DNA of 64,000 bases. Origin: Inmirania thermothiophila. GTDB taxonomy: Bacteria; Pseudomonadota; Gammaproteobacteria; DSM-100275. The stretch spans positions 496,001-560,000 of the forward strand of contig NZ_RJVI01000002.1 of NCBI RefSeq assembly GCF_003751635.1, in the 5' to 3' direction. The position numbers and the translations under genes were made by a program. The notes below the pieces were generated by a model. It saw only the letters and a program-made list of their open reading frames with translations, did not search any database and was not told the DNA's origin. Numbering within the stretch: position 1 is the first letter of the stretch; the number at the start of each line of letters is the position of its first letter. Below, one piece after another: positions 57,090 through 64,000 of this stretch.

Positions 57090-57800
57090 TCAAATGTACT
57101 GGCCCGCGTCGACGCGGACCACCTCCCCCGTGATCATGCGCGCCGCATCCGAGAGCAGGAACAGCACCGCATGGGCGATGTCCTGCGGCGTCGCGAGTTC
57201 GCCGAGCACCGACTCCGCCCGCGCCCGCTCGCGGAACTCCTCCGGCAGCGCCAGCGCCATCTCCGTCAGCACCATGCCGGGCGCCACCGCGTTGACCGTG
57301 ATCCCCCGCGGCCCGAGCTCGCGGGCGGCGGTCTTGGTCAGCCCGATCAGCCCCGCCTTGGCGGCGCTGTAGTTGGCCTGGCCGAACTTGCCGCGCAACC
57401 CGTTGATGGAGGTGATGTTGACGATGCGCCCGTGGCCGGCCTCGCGCATCCGCGGGGCGAGGGCCCGGATCATGTGAAAGGCGCCCGTGAGGTTGACCTC
57501 GAGCACGGCGCGCCACTCCTCGTCGCTCATCTTGGCGAGGGAGCGGTCGCGGGTGATGCCGGCGTTGTTGACGAGCAGTGTCACCCCCGGCGGCAGCGAC
57601 GCCACCGCCGCGGCGACGCTGGCCGCGTCGGCCACGTCCACCGCGTGGAAGGTCCATGGGCCGGGCTGGCCCGGCTCGCGGTCGAAGACATGCACCTCCG
57701 CCCCCGCCTCGGCGAGGGCCTCGGCGATGGCGCGGCCGATGCCGCGGCTGCCGCCGGTGACCACGGCGCCGCGCCCGGTGAAGTCCCAGCGCACCGACAC
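57090..57800 (-). CDS. SDR oxidoreductase, FabG/PhaB-like
   Basis: 236-residue short-chain dehydrogenase: cofactor loop [28 protein letters not shown], catalytic Ser-Tyr-Lys in [23 protein letters not shown]. It is closest to 3-oxoacyl-ACP reductase/acetoacetyl-CoA reductase. Within the bcr transcript it could oxidise a 3-hydroxyacyl-CoA of the open-ring stage, but this is inference; the ring dehydrogenase Had belongs to another family and is not in the window. Confidence 0.85.
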   Translation of the reverse strand: MSVRWDFTGRGAVVTGGSRGIGRAIAEALAEAGAEVHVFDREPGQPGPWTFHAVDVADAASVAAAVASLPPGVTLLVNNAGITRDRSLAKMSDEEWRAVLEVNLTGAFHMIRALAPRMREAGHGRIVNITSINGLRGKFGQANYSAAKAGLIGLTKTAARELGPRGITVNAVAPGMVLTEMALALPEEFRERARAESVLGELATPQDIAHAVLFLLSDAARMITGEVVRVDAGQYI

Positions 57801-57809
57801 GGCGGCGCC

Positions 57810-58352
57810 TCAGGCGAGCCGCTTGGTCAGCGCCAGGCGCTGGCCCGGCGCGAACCCGCAGCGCTCGAGGAACGCCCCCAGCGCGCGCTCGTTCCACGCG
57901 ATCTCGGTGCGCACGGTCTCCACCCGCAGCGCCGCGAGATTGGCGAGCAGCTGCGACAGCAGGGCGTACCCGACCCCGCGCCGCACGTAGGCGGGGTCCA
58001 CCCCGAGGGTGTCGATCACGGCGGCGGTGTCGGTGCGCCCGAACTCGCCGTAGTCCACCCGCGCCATGACGAAGCCTGCGATCTCGCCCTCCTGCTCGGC
58101 CACCAGCGAGACGCGCACGCCCGACTCGTCCAGCGCCTCGCGCACCTTGCGCCGGTAGTAGGCGCTGCGGTCGCAGCCGGTGATCCGCCGGTCGATGCGC
58201 ACCAGCGCCGGCAGGTCCTCGGCGCGCAGGGTGCGGACCGGGATGCGGTCGCGCGCCAGCGCCTCGAAGTCGTCGCCGGAGGGATCGCTGTAGTCCGGCT
58301 CGCCCTCGAACCGGCCCAGCATCTCCTGCGTCGTCGATCCTCCGTTGGCCAT
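57810..58352 (-). CDS. GNAT-family acetyltransferase 1
   Basis: 180 residues with a GNAT fold: N-terminal 35-residue tail, then IPVRTLRAEDLPALVRIDRRITG, LVAEQEGEIAGFVMARVDYGEFG and the acetyl-CoA loop VDPAYVRRGVGYALLSQLLANLAAL. Nine bases before the SDR. It is similar in layout to the adjacent GNAT gene, suggesting a duplication. Such enzymes near benzoate genes can acetylate the CoA ligase Lys (BadL/Pat in Rhodopseudomonas); that role is inferred. Confidence 0.82.
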   Translation of the reverse strand: MANGGSTTQEMLGRFEGEPDYSDPSGDDFEALARDRIPVRTLRAEDLPALVRIDRRITGCDRSAYYRRKVREALDESGVRVSLVAEQEGEIAGFVMARVDYGEFGRTDTAAVIDTLGVDPAYVRRGVGYALLSQLLANLAALRVETVRTEIAWNERALGAFLERCGFAPGQRLALTKRLA

Positions 58353-58364
58353 CGCCCCTCCCCC

Positions 58365-58826
58365 TCAGAAGTCGTGCCCGGCGGTGCCGCGCTCGAGCAC
58401 CAGCCGCGGCGCCAGCGAGAACCCGTGCCGCGCGAAGAAGTCGAGCAGCCCCGGCCGGTTCCACTCCACCTGGGTGCGCAGCTCCACCGCGCCCCGCGCC
58501 CGCAGCGCCTCCTCCAGCGCCGCAAGGAGCGCGGCGCCGACCCCGCGCCCGCGCCGGCCCGGCTCGACGCTCACCGCATCCAGCACCCCGACGCGCTCGG
58601 TGCCACCGAACTCGCCCTGGAGCAGCCGCGCGAGCAGAAAGCCCACCAGGCGCCCGTCGGCCTCCGCCCCCAGCGAGACGAAGGCCTCGGGATCGGCGCC
58701 CATGGCCGCGAAGCGCTTCTCAAAGAAGCCGCGGCGCGCCGCGCCTCCCTCCGCCCCGCCGATGGCCACCACCGCCTCCAGGTCGCCCTCGGCGAGCGGC
58801 CGGATCGTCACCCCGTTGTCCGACAT
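58365..58826 (-). CDS. GNAT-family acetyltransferase 2
   Basis: 153 residues: VTIRPLAEGDLEAVVAIGGAEG at the start, GRLVGFLLARLLQGEFGGTERVGVLDAVSVEP, and acetyl-CoA loop RRGRGVGAALLAALEEALRARG. Twelve bases ahead of GNAT 1 and 18 after the ferredoxin gene, so in the bcr transcript. About one third of positions look similar to GNAT 1 by eye, with shared LLQGEFGG/VDYGEFG blocks. Likely protein or small-molecule acetylation; target unknown. Confidence 0.82.
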   Translation of the reverse strand: MSDNGVTIRPLAEGDLEAVVAIGGAEGGAARRGFFEKRFAAMGADPEAFVSLGAEADGRLVGFLLARLLQGEFGGTERVGVLDAVSVEPGRRGRGVGAALLAALEEALRARGAVELRTQVEWNRPGLLDFFARHGFSLAPRLVLERGTAGHDF

Positions 58827-58844
58827 CCCAGGCCTCCCCCGCCC

Positions 58845-59955
<1,111 letters not shown>

Positions 59956-59957
59956 GG

Positions 59958-61268
59958 TCACGCCTCCACGGCGCGGCGGGCGAACTCGGCCGCCCCCAGC
60001 GCCCCGGTGTAGATGGAATCGGGGTTGATGTTGATCTTCACGTCGCCGTAGTTCTCCTTCACCAGCTTCCTGAGCTCGCGCACAGCGGCCTCGTTCTTGG
60101 CCACGCCCCCGGTGAAGGTGAACTCGTTCTGCACCCCGCCCGCGCGCGAGAGGATCGACATCGCGCGCAGGATGATGGCGCGGTGCAGGCCCGCCAGGAT
60201 GTCCTCGCGCCGCTCGCCGAGGGCCAGGCGGTCGCGCAGCTCGGCGCCGGCGAACACGGTGCAGGTGGAGTTGATGCGGATGGTCTTCTTCGCCTGCATG
60301 GCGAGGGGGCCCAGCTCGTGCAGGCCGAGGTTCATCTCGTCCGCGATGTAGCCGAGATAGCGCCCGCACCCTGCGGCACAGCGGTCGTTCATCTGGAAGT
60401 TGACGACGATGCCGTTCTCGTCCACCTGGATGCCCTTGGTGTCCTGGCCGCCGATGTCGAGCACGGTGCGGGTCCCCGGGTACATCAGGTGCGCGCCGAG
60501 GCCGTGGCAGAGGATCTCGGAGCGGATGTGCTCCTTGGAGAAGGGCAGGCGCACGCGGCCGTAGCCCGTGCCCACCACGTAGCCCTCCTCGAGCTCCACC
60601 GCGAGCGCCCGCTCCACCGCCGCACGCACCGCCTCGTGGTCGGCGTGGACCCCGCCCTCGGCGAGGACCCGCCCCAGCGCGCGCAGGAACTTGCCGCCGA
60701 TGTCCCCGGCCGGGGGCCGGTTCTCCACCTCGATGATGGATTTGTCGTAGACGTTGAGGAGGGGATCGAAGGGCAGCCCGGCCTCGCGCGCCACCTCCTC
60801 GGCCCGCTGCATGTAGCGCGAGCCGGCGATGTCGCGGAAGAAGTCGGACTTGCGCTCGGCGCCGGGGGCGTAGAGGTGCTCGGCGTCGGCGCGCAGCCGG
60901 CCGAAGATCTCCTCCAGCGCCTCCGCCATGGCCTTGCGCAGGTCCTCGTGGCGGTCGTGCTCGGCGTTGGCGAGGCAGGTCCGCTCCAGGTCCTCGAGCT
61001 GCTCCAGGAACTGCTCGAGGCGGAAGTTGCGCTCGAGCCCCTCGAGCACCCCCTCGGCCGCCCCCGCAAGCGCCGCCTCCTCCGCCAGCGCACGCCGCAC
61101 CAGGGTCAGCCGGGCGTCGATGAGGGCCTCCTGCTTGGCCACCGCGCTCGCGGTGTCGTAGTTGGAGCGCGAGTTGGTGATGCCGCGCCCCAGGACCTCG
61201 CCCTTGCCGTCCATCACCACCGCCTTGGTGGTGGTGGAGCCGAGGTCGATGCCGATGTAGCACTTCAT
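59958..61268 (-). CDS. bcrA: Benzoyl-CoA reductase, ATP-hydrolysing subunit A
   Basis: 436 residues, close to Thauera BcrA. ATPase motifs [19 protein letters not shown] and [14 protein letters not shown]; cluster Cys in [17 protein letters not shown] and [29 protein letters not shown] near the end. Couples ATP hydrolysis to electron transfer from ferredoxin to the BcrBC active site. The ATG at 61268 was chosen over an upstream in-frame ATG because GGAGGATGGGG precedes it and the ATPase starts there. Confidence 0.95.
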   Translation of the reverse strand: MKCYIGIDLGSTTTKAVVMDGKGEVLGRGITNSRSNYDTASAVAKQEALIDARLTLVRRALAEEAALAGAAEGVLEGLERNFRLEQFLEQLEDLERTCLANAEHDRHEDLRKAMAEALEEIFGRLRADAEHLYAPGAERKSDFFRDIAGSRYMQRAEEVAREAGLPFDPLLNVYDKSIIEVENRPPAGDIGGKFLRALGRVLAEGGVHADHEAVRAAVERALAVELEEGYVVGTGYGRVRLPFSKEHIRSEILCHGLGAHLMYPGTRTVLDIGGQDTKGIQVDENGIVVNFQMNDRCAAGCGRYLGYIADEMNLGLHELGPLAMQAKKTIRINSTCTVFAGAELRDRLALGERREDILAGLHRAIILRAMSILSRAGGVQNEFTFTGGVAKNEAAVRELRKLVKENYGDVKININPDSIYTGALGAAEFARRAVEA

Positions 61269-61281
61269 CGCCCCATCCTCC

Positions 61282-62592
61282 TCACGCGGCGGCGCCGGCG
61301 GCACGCCGCTTCTGGTCGATCATCTGGAAGTAGCTCTCGAGCCGGTTCTTGACGTTGGCGTAGGAGAAGTAGCGCGGATCGACGAGATCGGTCTCGATGA
61401 AGGCCGCGGGCTTACCGGTGCGCTTCTCCACCTCGCGCATCATCATGAGCTGGCCCGCGGAGAAGCTGTTGCAGCTCTTGATGGAGTTGATGAGGAGGCC
61501 GTCGGCCTGGTACTCCTCGATGTACTGCACCAGCATGTCCACCCGCTGCGGGAGGTTGCGGTTGGTGTAGCAGCCGAGGCAGTACTCGGCCAGCGACTCC
61601 AGGGGCTTGTCCGGGTCGTGGCGGAAGCCGAGGTCGTAGACGCCGCCCACCTTGGTGTAGGTGCTGGCCACCACCACCGCGCCTTCCTCGTAGAAGATCT
61701 TCCAGAACTCGCGGAAGTTGGTCCAGTTGGGCGGCCCCTCCACCACGAGGCGGTAGCGCTCCTCCTCCATCTCGCCCTCCGGCGTGATGGGATGCTGGCC
61801 CTTGCGGAGCCGCTCCTCGATCTCGCCCCGCAGCATCTCGTAGTACTCGGTGGCGTCCTTGGTGCCGCGGAAGGCGGTGAAGATCGGGCCGATGTAGTAG
61901 ACGCCGCCGAAGTAGGCGTCGATGGGCGAGGGCCTGTTCTTGGCGCTCTCCAGCACCCACACGAGGTTGTCCTCGGCCTTGGCCGACTCGCGCAGGTACT
62001 CGCGCAGGCGGTCGATGTCGAACTTCACCCCGCTCACCTTCTCCATCGCGGGGATCACCTCCTCCCGGAGCTGCTTGACCACGTACTTGACCATCTCCGG
62101 GGTGATCCTGCCGTCGCCCTGGTACGGGATGTGCAGCATCACGGTCGGGCACTTGTACTCGTGGCGCAGCAGCTCGAACCACTTCATGAAGGTGAAGCAG
62201 CCGGTGTAGGACAGGAGCAGCAGGTCGGGCGGCGGCAGCGGCTTGCCGTTGGGGGCGATGTTGCCCTTGCCCATCATGCCGATGTCGGCCTTGACGTAGG
62301 TGCAGACGTCCTCCGAGTGGCCGCGCTTCTCGGCGTCCATGATCATGGCGCCGCTCTTCTTCCGCAGGCCGTTCTGGATCGCGTTGATCTCCGGCAGGTT
62401 GTTGAGCATGTCGAAGCACATCACCAGCTCGTTCAGGTTGCCGGGCACGAAGGTGGAGACCACCTTGCGCCCGGTCTCCGGGGCGCTGGTGAGCGCCTCG
62501 TAGTTGCGGGCGATCATCTCCTTCTGCTTGAGCATCGAAGGCTCTTTGACCACCTCCGGCTTGCCGTCGATGCGGGTCGTGTCGCTGCTCAT
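61282..62592 (-). CDS. bcrB: Benzoyl-CoA reductase, subunit B
   Basis: 436 residues of the 2-hydroxyacyl-CoA dehydratase D-component family: [72 protein letters not shown] and C-terminal [43 protein letters not shown], whose cysteines bind [4Fe-4S] clusters. With BcrC forms the module where the ring is reduced to the dienoyl-CoA. Confidence 0.95.
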   Translation of the reverse strand: MSSDTTRIDGKPEVVKEPSMLKQKEMIARNYEALTSAPETGRKVVSTFVPGNLNELVMCFDMLNNLPEINAIQNGLRKKSGAMIMDAEKRGHSEDVCTYVKADIGMMGKGNIAPNGKPLPPPDLLLLSYTGCFTFMKWFELLRHEYKCPTVMLHIPYQGDGRITPEMVKYVVKQLREEVIPAMEKVSGVKFDIDRLREYLRESAKAEDNLVWVLESAKNRPSPIDAYFGGVYYIGPIFTAFRGTKDATEYYEMLRGEIEERLRKGQHPITPEGEMEEERYRLVVEGPPNWTNFREFWKIFYEEGAVVVASTYTKVGGVYDLGFRHDPDKPLESLAEYCLGCYTNRNLPQRVDMLVQYIEEYQADGLLINSIKSCNSFSAGQLMMMREVEKRTGKPAAFIETDLVDPRYFSYANVKNRLESYFQMIDQKRRAAGAAA

Positions 62593-62664
62593 GCCTCTCT
62601 CCTCCCGGGGCCTGCGCCCCGCTCCCGTGCCTGTGCCGTCCCGCAGCCCCGGCCGCCCGACGCC

Positions 62665-63837
62665 TCAGCTCCCCGTGTCACCCCACAGCTTGATGGAGTC
62701 GGCGAAGGTGCCGGCCTGCTCGCGGATGGGCTGCATCTGCCCCGAGTTCTCCGCGTACTTGAAGGAGATGTACGGGACCCCGTGCTCCTTGAGCCGATCG
62801 GCCAGCATCGGCCGCTCCAGCAGCGCCGGATCGCAGAAGGAGGGGGCAGCGAAGATCACGCCCTCGGCCCCGCGCCGCCGGATCTGCTCCAGCAGGTAGC
62901 GGCCCTTGTCCTCCTCGCGCTCGGTGTACTTGGCGGCGGTGTCCACCGAGTGGTGGAGGAAGGCACGCGCCAGGTTCTCGATGGGATCCCCCTCCACCGG
63001 CACGTCCTCGCGCAGCCAGCGCGTGACGAGGATGTAGTCGTCGTCCACCACGTAGCAGCCGGCCATCTCGATGGACTTGATGAGCCCCAGCGGCGGCTGC
63101 TCGCAGAACGAGCCGTTGAGGACGATGCGCACGTTGTCGCGCATCGGCCGCTCCTCCTCGCGCACCGCCGCCATGTAGGCCCGCAGCATCTCGCTGTGCT
63201 CCTCCACCGGCAGCACCATGCCGGCGCGAAGCAGCAGGTAGGCCTCGTAGGTGGGCACGCGCCAGGGCTCGGCCGCGCGCAGGTCGTAGAGCTCGCGCAC
63301 GAGACGGCGGTTCTCGTTGTAGAGGGCGATGGACCGGCGCAGGGCCTCGTCGGTGATTTCGCGCCCCCCGAGGGCCTCGAGGCCGCGCTTGAGCTCGTGC
63401 AGCTCCTCGACGTAGTAGGCCCCGCCGATCTCGTCGCGGTAGTTCTGCGGCACGTCGAAGTAGCGCACGTACATCTCGGGGAACATCATCTTGAAGATCC
63501 CCGAAAGGTTGCGGATGACGTCGCAGATGCTCGGGAAGAGCATGCCGTCGACGAAGTCCAGCCGCTTGGTGATGGCGAGCTCGATGGTCGAGCGCGGGAT
63601 GCGGCAGATGTAGCTCTGGTAGTACGCATCGCCGTGGATGACCTCGAGCTGGTCGCCACCGCCGAAGATCCCCAGCGGCAGCATGCCCGCGGCGTGGATG
63701 ATCTCGCGCGGGACGTAGATGGGCATGAAGCCGATCACCTTGCGGCCCGGCTCGGCCGCCTTCCACTCCCGTGCGGCGGTGAAGTCGAGGTCCTCGTAGA
63801 GGGCCTCACAACGGCGGATGATCTCTGCGCTCGACAT
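62665..63837 (-). CDS. bcrC: Benzoyl-CoA reductase, subunit C
   Basis: 390 residues of the same family: GFMPIYVPREIIHAAGMLPLGIFGGGDQLEVIHGDAYYQSYICRIPRSTIELA, FPSICDVIRNLSGIF, and C-terminal IFAAPSFCDPALLERPMLADRLKEHGVPYISFKYAENSGQMQPIREQAGTFADSI. Binds a [4Fe-4S] cluster and benzoyl-CoA with BcrB. The order bcrC-B-A-D-fdx equals that of Thauera aromatica. The ATG at 63837 follows the preceding stop by two bases; a GTG at 63855 is less likely because it overlaps that gene. Confidence 0.95.
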   Translation of the reverse strand: MSSAEIIRRCEALYEDLDFTAAREWKAAEPGRKVIGFMPIYVPREIIHAAGMLPLGIFGGGDQLEVIHGDAYYQSYICRIPRSTIELAITKRLDFVDGMLFPSICDVIRNLSGIFKMMFPEMYVRYFDVPQNYRDEIGGAYYVEELHELKRGLEALGGREITDEALRRSIALYNENRRLVRELYDLRAAEPWRVPTYEAYLLLRAGMVLPVEEHSEMLRAYMAAVREEERPMRDNVRIVLNGSFCEQPPLGLIKSIEMAGCYVVDDDYILVTRWLREDVPVEGDPIENLARAFLHHSVDTAAKYTEREEDKGRYLLEQIRRRGAEGVIFAAPSFCDPALLERPMLADRLKEHGVPYISFKYAENSGQMQPIREQAGTFADSIKLWGDTGS

Positions 63838-63839
63838 GG

Positions 63840-64000
63840 TCAACGGTTCTCCCACTGTGCGGGACGTTTCTCGAGGAAGGCGCGCAGCCCCTCGACGGCA
63901 TCGTGGGTGGACATCAAACCATCCAGGTAGAGGCGCTCGACCCGCTCGAGCTTCTCCTTGATGCGCTCGACGGTCTGCATGCGCGCGGCCTGCACCGCGT
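63840..64000 (-). CDS. Crotonase-family ring-pathway enzyme, C-terminal fragment at the window edge
   Basis: The last 53 residues are present: MQTVERIKEKLERVERLYLDGLMS and the crotonase end EGLRAFLEKRPAQWENR. In the Thauera order the gene before bcrC is oah (ring-opening hydrolase) or dch (dienoyl-CoA hydratase), both crotonases; this short piece cannot tell which. It ends two bases before bcrC, so it shares the operon. Confidence 0.75.
   Translation of the reverse strand, partial: AVQAARMQTVERIKEKLERVERLYLDGLMSTHDAVEGLRAFLEKRPAQWENR

Noticed and set aside
57090-57800. had (6-hydroxycyclohex-1-ene-1-carbonyl-CoA dehydrogenase)
   Set aside because: Had is a medium-chain zinc-type dehydrogenase; this gene is a short-chain one with a Ser-Tyr-Lys site.

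Overview
The window is very GC-rich, densely packed proteobacterial DNA. It most likely comes from a facultatively aerobic, respiratory gammaproteobacterium, possibly related to sulfur-oxidising Chromatiales or Ectothiorhodospiraceae. That placement is inferred from a LiuR-type MerR regulator with its operator motif, several multihaem c-type cytochromes, a YeeE/YedE sulfur-compound transporter and an Alvin-type ferredoxin. I see no tRNA, rRNA, insertion sequence, phage or CRISPR. Long open frames opposite real genes are a by-product of high GC at third codon positions and are not listed.

Region 1 (1-11.2 kb): a truncated P-type H+-ATPase, a large PAS/GAF/GGDEF/EAL protein, an ECHDC3-like crotonase, a D-lactate dehydrogenase-type flavoprotein, a cytochrome c-FTR1 iron permease fusion behind a Fur-like box, a pentahaem cytochrome with an EF-hand loop, a YciA thioesterase and an isochorismatase-family hydrolase. 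Region 2 (11.3-22.0 kb): liuR followed by a leucine/isovalerate degradation operon (liuA, thioesterase, thiolase, second acyl-CoA dehydrogenase, HCCA-isomerase-like gene, liuB, liuC, liuD, liuE). Region 3 (22.1-35.6 kb): adk, a thioredoxin, DUF4126 and 5'-nucleotidase genes, and a TRAP transporter with a TatT lipoprotein. Then come an unusual Cys/Met-repeat monohaem cytochrome, a SUMF1-fold protein, a pentahaem cytochrome, a YeeE/YedE transporter, sdaA, a DUF302 gene, and a decayed bacterioferritin remnant facing an intact bfd. Region 4 (35.7-43.0 kb): thioesterase, class III CoA-transferase, succinate-semialdehyde-type dehydrogenase, AcpH, and a lower beta-oxidation set (beta-ketoadipyl-CoA thiolase, 3-hydroxyacyl-CoA dehydrogenase, PaaG-like isomerase).

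Region 5 (43.0-64.0 kb) is a benzoate island. The plus-strand half carries the oxygen-dependent box route (boxC, boxB), benzoate-CoA ligase, a glutaconate-CoA-transferase/IpdAB-like pair, a LIV-type ABC importer and a SMUG1-like DNA glycosylase. The minus-strand half carries the oxygen-independent class I benzoyl-CoA reductase (bcrC-B-A-D plus ferredoxin), with two GNAT acetyltransferases, an SDR, glutaryl-CoA dehydrogenase and a DUF4863 protein downstream. A ring-pathway crotonase gene runs off the right edge. Benzoate would be imported and activated to benzoyl-CoA, then epoxidised (oxic) or reduced (anoxic). The region 4 beta-oxidation genes and gcdH would complete the two branches to acetyl-CoA and succinyl-CoA. 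boxA, boxD and the remaining bcr-route genes are not in the window.

The most interesting regulatory signal is a palindromic motif, TTnACGTnnACGTnAA. It occurs at liuR, upstream of liuA, in the boxC/paaG-like divergent region and upstream of the benzoate-CoA ligase. This suggests that one LiuR-like protein, or a close paralog, controls both leucine and aerobic benzoate catabolism.
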